The notes beneath the pieces were generated by a model, which was not told the origin of the DNA, did not search any database, and worked only from the letters and a program-made list of their open reading frames with translations. A stretch of DNA of 64,000 nt. Origin: JAJYTL01 sp046705265. GTDB lineage: Bacteria; Pseudomonadota; Alphaproteobacteria; Ferrovibrionales; Ferrovibrionaceae. A program made the position numbers and the translations under genes. The stretch is taken from positions 1-64,000 of the forward strand of contig JBJKQL010000062.1 in NCBI GenBank assembly GCA_046705265.1, written 5' to 3'. Below are positions 27,212 through 36,656 of this stretch, one piece after another; position 1 is the first letter of the stretch; the number at the start of each line of letters is the position of its first letter.

Positions 27212-28113
27212 CCCGCGTCCTCCGTTATCCACGTCACCAGATCAGCGAAGCTCATGCCGCGATAAGCGGCGATCTCGGGCACCAGCGACAACGGCGTCAT
27301 GCCGGGCTGGGTATTGACCTCGAGGAGGTAGATCTTTCCCGGATCACCTGCGGTGTCGTCATAGCGGAAATCGCTCCGCGTTACACCGCGACAGCCAAGC
27401 GTCCGATGCGCTACCAGCGCAAGCCGACAGACCTCGTCGTAGACCGCCGGTGGTAGCGGTGCCGGCACAAGGTGCTCCGTCTGGCCTTCGGAATACTTTG
27501 CCTTATAGTCGTAGAAACGACCCGAAGGACGGAGTTCCGTTGCACCTAACGCCGCATCGCCCATTACCGCTGCGGTGATTTCCCGGCCGGGAATATAGGC
27601 TTCTACCAGAACCTGGTCACCGTACAGCCAGTCTACGTCACTCAAGGGATCGAAGTTGTCCCGCTCGAGAACGATGCGGACATCGACCGAAGAACCCTCG
27701 TTGATCGGCTTGACCACGAATGGCCTTTCCGGCATTGCGCCGTCCCGCATCTGTTTACGGCTGAGGATACGGCCGTCGGGCGTCGGAATGCCGACGTCGC
27801 GGAAGAGGCGTTTCGCTGTCGGCTTGTGCATTGCCAAGGCCGAGGCCAGCACCCCGGAATGCGTGTAAGGCAAGCCCAGGATTTCCAAAAGTCCCTGTAC
27901 CGTGCCATCCTCCCCGAACCGGCCATGCAGCGCGTTGAACACAACGTCCGGCTCGATCTGCCGCAGAACTCCGGCGAGATCGCGATCGACATCGACCGTG
28001 GTGGCGCGAAAGCCGCGTTCTGTTAGCGCAGCGGCGACGGCGGCACCGCTCACCAGCGACACTTCGCGCTCCACCGACCAGCCACCCATGAGGACTGCGA
28101 CATGCCTGCTCAT
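27199..28113 (-). CDS. ddlB: D-alanine--D-alanine ligase
   Basis: 304 residues from ATG 28113 (MSRHVAVLMGGWSVEREV), which overlaps the murB stop as ATGA; the frame is open upstream but in murB sequence. The ATP-grasp fold is visible in VVKPINEGSSVDV, SDFRYDDTAG and the metal-binding LLEVNTQPGMTPLS. It makes the D-Ala-D-Ala dipeptide used by MurF. Placement between murB and ftsQ is the usual dcw order. Confidence 0.97.
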   Translation of the reverse strand: MSRHVAVLMGGWSVEREVSLVSGAAVAAALTERGFRATTVDVDRDLAGVLRQIEPDVVFNALHGRFGEDGTVQGLLEILGLPYTHSGVLASALAMHKPTAKRLFRDVGIPTPDGRILSRKQMRDGAMPERPFVVKPINEGSSVDVRIVLERDNFDPLSDVDWLYGDQVLVEAYIPGREITAAVMGDAALGATELRPSGRFYDYKAKYSEGQTEHLVPAPLPPAVYDEVCRLALVAHRTLGCRGVTRSDFRYDDTAGDPGKIYLLEVNTQPGMTPLSLVPEIAAYRGMSFADLVTWITEDAGCDR

Positions 28114-29063
28114 GCGCCCCTTCTCCGGCGTGGCGCCACGCGGCCGATACGGTAAATCTCCCATTCGAGCCAGAGGCCGAAACGCTCGAAGACGCGCCGG
28201 CGCACCATCTCGCCAAGCTCCTCAAGATCGGCGGCCGTGGCCGAACCGGTATTGACGAGGAAATTGCAATGCTGCTCGGAAACGAGTGCGCCGCCCAATT
28301 TCAAACCGCGGCAGCCTGCCTCGTCGATCAGCTGCCAAGCCTTGCGCCCACCGGCCTTGAGATCGGTCGGATTGACGAAGGTCGATCCACCGGTTCGGGC
28401 ATGCACCGGCTGGCTCAAATTGCGGTTCGCCGTGATGTCGGCCATGCGGTGATCGATGCGCTCGCGCTCGCCGGGTTTGACATGGAACTCGGCCCGAGTG
28501 AAGACATGGCCATCGGATACGCGCGAGCTACGGTAACCGAGGCCAAGATCGGCAACAGCGAAGTGATGCAACCGGCCAGTGAAATCGACTGTCTCGGCGC
28601 TAACGAGAACGTCTTTGAATTCACTGGCGAAGGCCCCGGCGTTGACCTTGAGGCCGCCGCCGATGGTGCCCGGAATACCACGCAGAAACTCGAGGCCAGT
28701 AAGGCCCGCATCGCGCGCGCTCAACGCGACATTGACGTCGAGCGCACCGGCCCCAGCCGTCAGCCGCTCACCGTTAATCGTGACCTCGGAAAAGTTGCGG
28801 CCGAGACGCACCACCACGCCCTCGATCCCACCATCGCGAATCAAGACGTTCGAGCCGACGCCGAGGACGGTCACCGGCACGTCCTTCGGCAGGCCAACGA
28901 AAAAGGTCGCAAGATCCTCGGCATCGGCCGGACGAAACACGACGTCGGCACGGCCACCGACGCGAAACCAGGTGCGAGGCCCGAGCGACACTTCGGTGCG
29001 ATATTGGCCACGCACGGGCGGCAACCGATCAAGTAGAGATAGATCGCGCGCCGCCGGCATCAT
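28110..29063 (-). CDS. murB: UDP-N-acetylenolpyruvoylglucosamine reductase
   Basis: 317 residues starting at ATG 29063, which overlaps the murC stop. An FAD/NADPH enzyme completing UDP-MurNAc. FAD-binding motifs are in GVGSNVLIRDGG and RGIPGTIGGGLKVNAGA, and the catalytic Ser lies in LVSEQHCNFLVN. The C-terminal VFERFGLWLEWEI is standard for type I/IIb MurB. Confidence 0.97.
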   Translation of the reverse strand: MMPAARDLSLLDRLPPVRGQYRTEVSLGPRTWFRVGGRADVVFRPADAEDLATFFVGLPKDVPVTVLGVGSNVLIRDGGIEGVVVRLGRNFSEVTINGERLTAGAGALDVNVALSARDAGLTGLEFLRGIPGTIGGGLKVNAGAFASEFKDVLVSAETVDFTGRLHHFAVADLGLGYRSSRVSDGHVFTRAEFHVKPGERERIDHRMADITANRNLSQPVHARTGGSTFVNPTDLKAGGRKAWQLIDEAGCRGLKLGGALVSEQHCNFLVNTGSATAADLEELGEMVRRRVFERFGLWLEWEIYRIGRVAPRRRRGA

Positions 29064-30493
29064 GCGCCCATACCCCGTCGTGGCAGGCGCCACAATGCGG
29101 CAAGTTCGGTCGGGAGGGTTTGCGCCCAAGTGGTGATCGAACCGGCGCCAAGGCAAACCACGACATCGCCGGGCTGCGCCAATCCGGCCAGAACCCGCGC
29201 CAAGTCTTCGGGATTACCAAGCGGCAAGACATGACGATGACCATGGGCGCGCAATCCCTGCACCAGGGCGTTGCGATTGACGCCCGAGATCGGTAACTCA
29301 CCGGCCGGATAGACATCCGCCACCACGACCGTATCCGCCTGGTTGAAGCAGGCGCAAAAATCTTCGAACAAGTTCTTCAAGCGAGTGTAACGGTGAGGCT
29401 GGACCACGGCGATTACGCGGCCGCGATAAGCCTGCCGCGCGGCGGCAAGCACCGCCGCGATTTCCACCGGATGGTGACCGTAGTCATCGATAACGACCAC
29501 GCCGCCGGCCTCGCCGACTTTGGTAAACCGACGGCTCACGCCCTTGAAGCCAGCAAGGGCACTCCGCAGAACGTCGTCGGAAAAACCCATCTCGCGCGCG
29601 ATGGCAACGGCGGCGAGCGCGTTTTGAACATTGTGCTGGCCCGCCATCGGCAGGCCAAGACCAGTGATCGTCCGGCACGCACCGCTTTGGCGCTCGGTCA
29701 ACAGCGCGTCGAAATACGAACTGCCGTTCTCGAAGCTAAGGTTGACGCCGCGGACGTCGGCCTGCGGGCTGAAGCCGTAGGTGATGAGCCTGCGGTCGGA
29801 GATTCGTCCGATCATCGCCTGCACTTCCGGATGGTCGAGGCAGAGCACGGCAAAGCCATAGAAGGGTATGTTTTCGACGAAAATCTGGAACGCCCCGCGG
29901 ATGCCGTCAAAATTGCCATAGAAATCCAGATGCTCGGGATCGATGTTGGTGACGACGGCAATGGTGGCCGGCAGCTTGGTGAAGGTGCCGTCGCTCTCGT
30001 CCGCTTCAACCACCATCCATTCACCACTGCCGAGCCGAGCATTCGTCCCGTAGGCATTAATGATGCCACCGTTGATTACCGTGGGATCGAGGCCTGCGAC
30101 CTCGAACAGCGCGGCGATCAGCGACGTGGTCGTGGTCTTGCCGTGAGTACCCCCGACCGCGACGGCCCATTTAAGCCGCATCAGCTCGGCCAACATCTCG
30201 GCCCGGCGCACCACGGGCAGAAGCCGCGCGCGCGCGGCGGCCAGTTCCGGGTTGTCGCCTTTGACGGCGGACGACACCACGATCACCTCCGCCGCTCCAA
30301 GGTTCTCCGGCGCATGGCCAACATGAACCTCGATGCCCAGCGCTTTGAGACGCACGACATTAGCATTGGCCACGACATCTGAGCCCTGCACGCGATAGCC
30401 GAGATTGTGCATCACCTCGGCAATGCCGCTCATGCCGATACCGCCGATGCCGACGAAATGAAGCGGGCCTATGTCGAGGGGGAGCGCTCTCAT
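29060..30493 (-). CDS. murC: UDP-N-acetylmuramate--L-alanine ligase
   Basis: 477 residues. The N-terminal Rossmann domain (HFVGIGGIGMSGIAEV), ATP loop (VGGTHGKTTTTS, about 110-121), and central EADESDGTF and TNIDPEHLDFYG motifs define MurC. It adds L-Ala to UDP-MurNAc, the first amino acid of the stem peptide. It overlaps murG upstream and murB downstream by four bases each. Confidence 0.98.
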   Translation of the reverse strand: MRALPLDIGPLHFVGIGGIGMSGIAEVMHNLGYRVQGSDVVANANVVRLKALGIEVHVGHAPENLGAAEVIVVSSAVKGDNPELAAARARLLPVVRRAEMLAELMRLKWAVAVGGTHGKTTTTSLIAALFEVAGLDPTVINGGIINAYGTNARLGSGEWMVVEADESDGTFTKLPATIAVVTNIDPEHLDFYGNFDGIRGAFQIFVENIPFYGFAVLCLDHPEVQAMIGRISDRRLITYGFSPQADVRGVNLSFENGSSYFDALLTERQSGACRTITGLGLPMAGQHNVQNALAAVAIAREMGFSDDVLRSALAGFKGVSRRFTKVGEAGGVVVIDDYGHHPVEIAAVLAAARQAYRGRVIAVVQPHRYTRLKNLFEDFCACFNQADTVVVADVYPAGELPISGVNRNALVQGLRAHGHRHVLPLGNPEDLARVLAGLAQPGDVVVCLGAGSITTWAQTLPTELAALWRLPRRGMGA

Positions 30494-31614
30494 GCCGCGA
30501 TCCTTCGGTGGTCGCCGCCATTTTCGGCAAGCCCCTCAATCATATCGGCCAGATTTTCGGCGGCGGTCGGCAGACCGAGGCCACGCGCCCGCTCCGCCAT
30601 GCGGGTGAGCTCATCAGGTGCGGCAAAGAGATCGATGAGTATCCGCTGCAAGATGTCCGGCGTGAAAGCGGGCTCCAGAATCATCCGCGCCGCGCCGGCG
30701 GCCGTGAGCACGGCCGCGTTGGCTTCCTGATGCCCATCCGTCGCCCTGGCATACGGTATAAGAAGGGCAGGACGACCGGCCACCGTAAGCTCGGCGCAAG
30801 TCGAGGCCCCGGCCCGCGCAATACAAAGATGCGCAGCGTCAAGCCGCTCTGCGACATCGCTGAAGAAAGGTGCAAGTTCCGCCGCGACGGTGCCCTCGCC
30901 ATAGAGATCGCGCACGCGCGGAAGATCTTCCGGACGGCACTGTTGACTGACGCGAAGCCGGCCGCGAAGCACCGCAGGCAGGGCGACGAGCGCCTCGGGA
31001 ATCACTTCGCTCAGGATGCGAGCGCCCTGGCTGCCACCGAGAACGAGAATACGGATATCCGCCGTCGGCGCCGGTGGGACATAGACGCGTTCGCGTATCG
31101 CTCGAAAAGCTGGACGCACCGGATTGCCGATGAGGACTAGTTTGTTGCGGTCGGTCGGACGAAGTCTCTGGATTTCGGGGAAGGCAGTCGCGATTTTTCC
31201 GACGCGAGGCGTGAGAAGCCGGTTAGCGCGGCCCAAGACCGCGTTCTGCTCATGCACCGCCGTCGGCAGGCCGAGGCGGATCGCAGCGAACATGCCGGGA
31301 AGCGAGGGATAGCCTCCGAAACCCAAGGCTGCCGCAGGTCGAAGTTGCCTCAGAAACCGTCGTGCGGCGAGCGTGCCAGCAGCAACCTGCGCTAATGCCA
31401 AAGCGCGCCCCAAAGCGCCAGCGCCCGTCGGCGTGGCTGAGCGAACAACGTGAACGGCAATATCGGGAAAACGGCCACCGTAATCGGCGCTCCGCCGGTC
31501 GGTCACCAGCACCACCGAGCGGCCACGCGCTTTCAACGCCGCGGCAAGCGCCTCCGCCGGAAACAGATGTCCCCCTGTACCGCCAGCGGCAAGCATGATC
31601 GGTGCCGCCGTCAT
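30490..31614 (-). CDS. murG: Lipid II-forming GlcNAc transferase MurG
   Basis: 374 residues of a GT-B glycosyltransferase on the inner face of the membrane. The first Gly-rich loop AAGGTGGHLFPA is at residues 9-20, and GGSQGAR and the donor-site SAMSCA-like region (ARAGASTCAELT) follow. It converts lipid I to lipid II. Start and stop codons overlap ftsW and murC as ATGA. Confidence 0.98.
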   Translation of the reverse strand: MTAAPIMLAAGGTGGHLFPAEALAAALKARGRSVVLVTDRRSADYGGRFPDIAVHVVRSATPTGAGALGRALALAQVAAGTLAARRFLRQLRPAAALGFGGYPSLPGMFAAIRLGLPTAVHEQNAVLGRANRLLTPRVGKIATAFPEIQRLRPTDRNKLVLIGNPVRPAFRAIRERVYVPPAPTADIRILVLGGSQGARILSEVIPEALVALPAVLRGRLRVSQQCRPEDLPRVRDLYGEGTVAAELAPFFSDVAERLDAAHLCIARAGASTCAELTVAGRPALLIPYARATDGHQEANAAVLTAAGAARMILEPAFTPDILQRILIDLFAAPDELTRMAERARGLGLPTAAENLADMIEGLAENGGDHRRIAA

Positions 31615-32732
31615 AACCGGCCCTCCAAGGTCGGATGAAGGCGTGTCAGGGCCAAGACGATGCCCATCCCGAAGGCCATGGCAAGAAGCGCCGAGCCCCC
31701 GTAGGAGATGAACGGCAATGTCTCACCCTTGTCGGGAAGAAGCCGCAGATTAACGCTGATATTGACGATGGCCTGCAGGCCGAATTGCACCAGAATGCCG
31801 GAACCCGCCAACATGACGAAAAGATTCTTCTCGGAAAATACGCGGCTCAGGCCGCGCAGCACAACAAAGGCGAAAAGAAGCACAATGATCAAACATACGA
31901 TGAAGCCAAACTCTTCGCCGGCCACGGCGAAGATGAAATCGGTGTGGGCGTCGGGCAGCGTCGTCTTGACTACCCCCTCGCCGGGACCGCGGCCAAACAA
32001 CCCGCCGGCCTGGAACGCTTGCAGCGCGCGATCGATTTGATAATTGCCGGCGCCGCTCGGGTCGAGAAAGTGATCGATGCGCGCCGCAACATGGGGCAAC
32101 ACCATGTAGGCGACGCCGAGCCCAGCAATGCCGAAGGCAAGTCCGGCGCCAACAAGCGGCATCGACAAGCCAGCGATGAAAAACTCCGCAAGGCCGACGG
32201 CGATAATGATCACCGAGAGGCCGATGTTCGGCTGCAAGAACAGGACGACGAGGAGCGCGAGCGTCGCCCCCACGGCGATCAGATTACCGGGGAACCTAGG
32301 ATTCCGCTTCTGCTCGGTCAGTAGCCAGGCGATCAGCACGGCGTAACACGGCTTGACGAATTCGGAAGGCTGCAGACTGATGCCGAAGATTTCGAGCCAT
32401 CGGCGTGCCCCGTTAATGTCCGGGCCGAACAGCATGGCGAGTGCGCTCAACAAAAGAAATAGGACAAAGCCGCTGATGCCAATCCGGCGAATCTGCTCCA
32501 CCGAGGCCAGAGAGGTCACGAACATGATGAGCAGCGCTGGCGGAATGTAGGCGAGTTGACGCTGAATGAAATACAGCGGCGCCATGCCAAGGCGAATCGC
32601 GACAGCCGGGCTCGCGGCAAGGATAAGGACGAAGCCGATCACGACAAGGGTAAGCGCGGCCCCCAAAAGGAACCGGTCCACGGTCCACCACCAGCGCGCG
32701 ACGACGCTTGTGTCGGTGCGGGAAAGCGCCAT
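31611..32732 (-). CDS. ftsW: Lipid II polymerase FtsW (SEDS family)
   Basis: 373 residues with about ten membrane segments. Conserved SEDS features are present: LQPSEFVKPCYAVL, LQPNIGLSVIIIAVG, AHTDFIFAVAGEEFG and, near the end, LPFISYGGSALLAMAFG. It polymerises septal glycan with FtsI. The ATG at 32732 overlaps the murD stop by one base; a GTG three bases earlier is an alternative. Confidence 0.97.
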   Translation of the reverse strand: MALSRTDTSVVARWWWTVDRFLLGAALTLVVIGFVLILAASPAVAIRLGMAPLYFIQRQLAYIPPALLIMFVTSLASVEQIRRIGISGFVLFLLLSALAMLFGPDINGARRWLEIFGISLQPSEFVKPCYAVLIAWLLTEQKRNPRFPGNLIAVGATLALLVVLFLQPNIGLSVIIIAVGLAEFFIAGLSMPLVGAGLAFGIAGLGVAYMVLPHVAARIDHFLDPSGAGNYQIDRALQAFQAGGLFGRGPGEGVVKTTLPDAHTDFIFAVAGEEFGFIVCLIIVLLFAFVVLRGLSRVFSEKNLFVMLAGSGILVQFGLQAIVNISVNLRLLPDKGETLPFISYGGSALLAMAFGMGIVLALTRLHPTLEGRL

Positions 32733-34123
32733 CACATACGCCCTCCCGTGGTACTCCGGCTCTGCTCGGCGAGGACCTCAACCGCATGGCGGAAAGCCTC
32801 GCCCCGCGCTTCGAAATTGGCGAACTGATCATAGGAGGCGCAAGCCGGCGAAAGCAGCACGACGGCTCCCCTCCGCCCGTCCGCCTGTGCGGCCTCATAG
32901 GCCTCGCGGACGGCGTGATCGAGCGTGCCGGAACGGTGCACTGGAACATGGCCTTGCAAGGTTTTCTCGAAAACCGGTACCGCCTCGCCGATCAAGAAAC
33001 TCGCCTTTACGCGTGGCAAAAGGTCCTCGATCCCCGTAATGCCTCCGGCCTTCGCGCGTCCACCCGCGATCCAGTAAATCGTGTCGTAACAGGCAAGTGC
33101 GGTACGCGCGGCGTCGGCGTTGGTCGCTTTCGAATCATTGACGAAGCGGATGCCCTCGATCTCCGCGACAAGCTCGAGCCGGTGCGCGAGCCCGGGAAAG
33201 CTGCGCAAGCCGCGCTCGATCTCGGCCGTCTTGAGGCCAAGGGCGCGTGCCGCAGCAAATGCGCAAGCGGCGTTCTGCCAATTGTGCCGCCCGGGCAAAG
33301 TGGAGATATCGTCGAGGCGAAGGCTGGGCTGGAGCGCACCTTCCTCGAACAGCGCGCCACCCTGGACAGAGATGCCGTCCGCGAGTGGCCGTATGATCGA
33401 GACTGGTACCGTATGGCAGCGTGCCTCGGCCTGAAGCGCCCGGCTGATCGCTTGGCCGAAGCCGTCGTCAACTCCGATCACCGCCGTCTCGGTCGGTTTC
33501 GGATGATCAAAAATTCGCCGCTTTAACGCTGCGTAGCGCTCCATCGAGCCGTGCCGGTCGAGGTGGTCGGCGGAGATGTTGAGCAGCACCGCGACATCGC
33601 AGGCGAGGGAAGGCGTGAGATCAATCTGAAAGGACGACAGCTCGAGAACATAGACGCCATCGGCCGCGAGCGGCGCGAGCTCCAATGCGGGAATACCAAG
33701 GTTGCCGCCGACTTCGACGGCGCGGCCCGCGGTTCTCAGGACATGGCCGATCAAGGCCGTGGTCGTCGATTTGCCATTGGTTCCAGTGATGCCGACCATA
33801 CGTGCTTCGGACTTCGCAGCAAGGAAAAGTTCGATGTCGCCGATCACCGGGACGCCCGCGGCGGTCGCCAGGACCACGGCGGGATGTGGTTCGGGATGCG
33901 TGAAGGCAATACCCGGACTCAAGATCAAGGCAGCCAAGCCTCGCCAATCCATGGTCACTGGATCGCGCGCCTCGAACCCTTCCGCCGCTTCAGTCCTGAT
34001 CTTGTCGTCCCAGACAAAAACGTGGGCGCCCCCCGCCTCAAGCGCGCGCGCGGCAGCGAGACCGCTACGACCGAGACCGAGGACGGCAACGTTTTGGCCA
34101 GCGAATCGGACGACGGGAATCAA
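32732..34123 (-). CDS. murD: UDP-N-acetylmuramoylalanine--D-glutamate ligase
   Basis: 463 residues. The frame continues far upstream, but that part is antisense to mraY. The start is taken as TTG 34123 (IPVVRFAGQNVAVLGLGRSG), five bases after the mraY stop with GAGG nearby. The ATP loop GITGTNGKSTTTALIGH, ISADHLDRHGS and FVNDSKATNADAA are MurD hallmarks. Adds D-Glu to UDP-MurNAc-L-Ala. Confidence 0.95.
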   Translation of the reverse strand: MIPVVRFAGQNVAVLGLGRSGLAAARALEAGGAHVFVWDDKIRTEAAEGFEARDPVTMDWRGLAALILSPGIAFTHPEPHPAVVLATAAGVPVIGDIELFLAAKSEARMVGITGTNGKSTTTALIGHVLRTAGRAVEVGGNLGIPALELAPLAADGVYVLELSSFQIDLTPSLACDVAVLLNISADHLDRHGSMERYAALKRRIFDHPKPTETAVIGVDDGFGQAISRALQAEARCHTVPVSIIRPLADGISVQGGALFEEGALQPSLRLDDISTLPGRHNWQNAACAFAAARALGLKTAEIERGLRSFPGLAHRLELVAEIEGIRFVNDSKATNADAARTALACYDTIYWIAGGRAKAGGITGIEDLLPRVKASFLIGEAVPVFEKTLQGHVPVHRSGTLDHAVREAYEAAQADGRRGAVVLLSPACASYDQFANFEARGEAFRHAVEVLAEQSRSTTGGRM

Positions 34124-34128
34124 GGCTT

Positions 34129-35217
34129 CTACCTCAACTTCAAGGTCGCGAGGCCGATCAGTGCCAGAATGACGGCGATGATCCAGAAACGAATGACCAC
34201 CGTCGATTCGGCCCAACCTTTCTGTTCGAAATGATGATGCAGCGGCGCCATGCGAAAGACGCGGCGCCCGGTGAGCTTGAACGAAGCCACTTGCACGACA
34301 ACCGAGATCGTCTCGAGGACGAAAAGACCTCCGACGATCGCCAGCACCAGCTCGTTCTTGGTGACCACGCTGACGACGCCAAGCGCGCCGCCGATCGCAA
34401 GCGAACCGGTATCGCCCATGAACACCATCGCCGGCGGCGCGTTGTACCACAGAAAACCAAGACCAGAACCCACCATCGCACCGCAGAACACGGCAAGCTC
34501 GCCTGTCCCCGGAATGAAGTTCAACTCGAGATAATTGGCAAAGACCGCGTTGCCCACGAGATAGGCGATGAGGCCGAAGGTTGCCGAGGCGATCATCACT
34601 GGCACGATGGCGAGACCATCTAGTCCGTCGGTCAAGTTGACGGCGTTCGAGGCGCCGACGATGACGAACACCTCGAACGGGATGAAGAACCAGCCAAGAT
34701 CGATACTCACCCGTTTGAAAAAGGGAATGTCGAGCGTCGTCGCAAAAGGCGGCTGCGTGAGATAAACAATCATGACGGTCGCGATGACGGCAAAAATAAT
34801 CTCCAAGAGCAACTTGAGCTTGCCCGGAACGCCGCGCACGTTTTGCCTCGTGACCTTCAGCAGATCGTCGGCGAAGCCGATCATTCCAAAACCCATGGTG
34901 ACGAGCAACACCGCCCAGATAAACCGGTTGCGCAGGTCCGCCCACAGAAGCGTGGCGACGAAAATACCGAGAAGAATGAGAAAGCCGCCCATGGTGGGCG
35001 TACCCTTTTTCGAGGCGAGATGGCTCTTCGGACCATCGCTCCGGATCGGCTGGCCAAGATGTTGGCGGGCTCGCAGCCAGCCGATTACCCGTGGACCGAG
35101 CAGAAAGCTCACAAGAAGGGCCGTCAGCACCGCCCCTTCCGTTCGGAAGGTCAAATAACGGAAGAGGTTGAATATCTTGTAGTCCCGCGAAAGCGGATAG
35201 AGTAAGTCGAAAAGCAT
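34129..35217 (-). CDS. mraY: Phospho-MurNAc-pentapeptide translocase MraY
   Basis: 362 residues, ten predicted membrane segments. The catalytic aspartates are in FADDLLK and NLTDGLDGLA, and HHHFEQKGW is near the C-terminus. It attaches the precursor to undecaprenyl phosphate to make lipid I. The start MLFDLLYPL with its ATG at 35217 lies 23 bases after murF. Confidence 0.98.
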   Translation of the reverse strand: MLFDLLYPLSRDYKIFNLFRYLTFRTEGAVLTALLVSFLLGPRVIGWLRARQHLGQPIRSDGPKSHLASKKGTPTMGGFLILLGIFVATLLWADLRNRFIWAVLLVTMGFGMIGFADDLLKVTRQNVRGVPGKLKLLLEIIFAVIATVMIVYLTQPPFATTLDIPFFKRVSIDLGWFFIPFEVFVIVGASNAVNLTDGLDGLAIVPVMIASATFGLIAYLVGNAVFANYLELNFIPGTGELAVFCGAMVGSGLGFLWYNAPPAMVFMGDTGSLAIGGALGVVSVVTKNELVLAIVGGLFVLETISVVVQVASFKLTGRRVFRMAPLHHHFEQKGWAESTVVIRFWIIAVILALIGLATLKLR

Positions 35218-35240
35218 TGCGAGGCTTGGCCTTTCTGTCG

Positions 35241-36656
35241 TTATGCATGGGCGGCTCGCGGCGTTGCTGAAAGCCCGGCGAGCCCTGCCAACACGTCGCG
35301 CATGCGGCTGCCATGCGAGCCCTTGACCAGCACCAAGTCGCCCGGCCGCAAGGTATTGATCAATGGCTGAACGAGATCAGCTGCCTCGGCCGCGTGCGCA
35401 CCGCGCCGGCCGGTGGAAAGAGCCTCATGAAGCGCCGCCATCGCGGGCCCGGCGGTAAATACCAGATCGATGCCGGAATTTTCAATGTCGACGGCAAGCG
35501 CTGCGTGCAGCGTCGGAGCCGTAGGCCCGAGTTCCAGCATGTCGCCGAGAACCGCGATGCGCCGCGCCCGCGGCGGCTTCGTCATCGCACCGAAAACCTC
35601 GAAAGCAGCCCGCATGGACGCCGGATTGGCATTATAACTGTCATCGATGACTTCGATCGTGCCGTTCCCGAAAGCAAGGCGCTGGTGGCGGCCACGGCCG
35701 ACTTCTGGTTCGAGACCAGCGAGGCCAAGCCCGACAAGGCCGATGTCGGCGCCGACCACTTTGACGGCGGCGAGGACGGCAAGACTGTTCATCACCCAGT
35801 GCCGGCCGGGTCGCCCGATCTTGTAGGTAATGGGCTGTCCCAAGACCTCGGCCGAAACGCACGAACACTCAGGATGGAGAACCGCTTTGATGGCCCGCAC
35901 CTCAGCGGACTGGTCGAAGCCAAAGCCGATGACTTGCGCACCACAGGCGCGGGCCCGCTCGGCTAGGTGCGCGAAATGTGGGTTGTCACGGTTGATCACC
36001 GCCGTTCCGCCGGGCTCGAGGCCGGTAAAAATCTCGGCCTTCGCCTCGGCAATTGCTTCGACGGAAGCAAAAAATTCGAGGTGGGCGACATCGACAGTGG
36101 TGACGATTGCGACATGCGGCCGGACCAATGCCGCAAGCGGTGCGATCTCACCGGCGTGGTTCATGCCGATCTCATAGACCGCGTAGACCGCCTCCGCAGG
36201 CGTCCGTGCCAAGCTTAAAGGCACACCCCATTGATTGTTCAGGCTAGCTTGCGAAACATGCGTGAGGCCTAGGGGACCAAGAACGTGAGCAAGCGCATTC
36301 TTGGTGCCGGTCTTACCGGCGCTTCCCGTGACCGCGATGACCCGCCCGCCAAGGCGGCTCCGCGCCGCCGAAGCGAGACGCCTCAGGCCGATCTCGGTAT
36401 CGGATACGACGAGAAGCGGCAGTGCCGCTGGCGCATAGGCGGGGACGTGGCTCACCATGGCCGCAGCCGCATCCTTGTTCCACGCGTCAATGAGAAAGTC
36501 ATGGCCGTCAAAGCGCGGCCCCCTAAGCGCGACAAAAAGATCGCCCGGCTCAAGCGTGCGGCTGTCGATGGCGACCCCTGTCGCGGTCCAACTCTCCGTG
36601 GTGCTGCCCGCGCTCGCCTGTTCCGCCGCCGCCGCCATCCAGAGCGCCCTCCTCAT
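35241..36656 (-). CDS. murF: UDP-MurNAc-tripeptide--D-Ala-D-Ala ligase
   Basis: 471 residues from ATG 36656 (MRRALWMAAAAEQ), which overlaps the murE stop as ATGA. The N-terminal IDSRTLEPGDLFVALRG, ATP loop VTGSAGKTGTKNALAH and IDDSYNANPASM identify MurF. It adds the D-Ala-D-Ala made by DdlB, encoded in the same cluster. Confidence 0.97.
   Translation of the reverse strand: MRRALWMAAAAEQASAGSTTESWTATGVAIDSRTLEPGDLFVALRGPRFDGHDFLIDAWNKDAAAAMVSHVPAYAPAALPLLVVSDTEIGLRRLASAARSRLGGRVIAVTGSAGKTGTKNALAHVLGPLGLTHVSQASLNNQWGVPLSLARTPAEAVYAVYEIGMNHAGEIAPLAALVRPHVAIVTTVDVAHLEFFASVEAIAEAKAEIFTGLEPGGTAVINRDNPHFAHLAERARACGAQVIGFGFDQSAEVRAIKAVLHPECSCVSAEVLGQPITYKIGRPGRHWVMNSLAVLAAVKVVGADIGLVGLGLAGLEPEVGRGRHQRLAFGNGTIEVIDDSYNANPASMRAAFEVFGAMTKPPRARRIAVLGDMLELGPTAPTLHAALAVDIENSGIDLVFTAGPAMAALHEALSTGRRGAHAAEAADLVQPLINTLRPGDLVLVKGSHGSRMRDVLAGLAGLSATPRAAHA

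Noticed and set aside
29393..30382. 329-codon plus-strand frame
   Set aside because: Antisense to murC, whose motifs are all present on the minus strand.
34124..35314. Open frame that would extend MurD upstream by about 400 residues
   Set aside because: It is antisense to mraY in full; the residues have no MurD character and the conserved Rossmann start lies at 34123.
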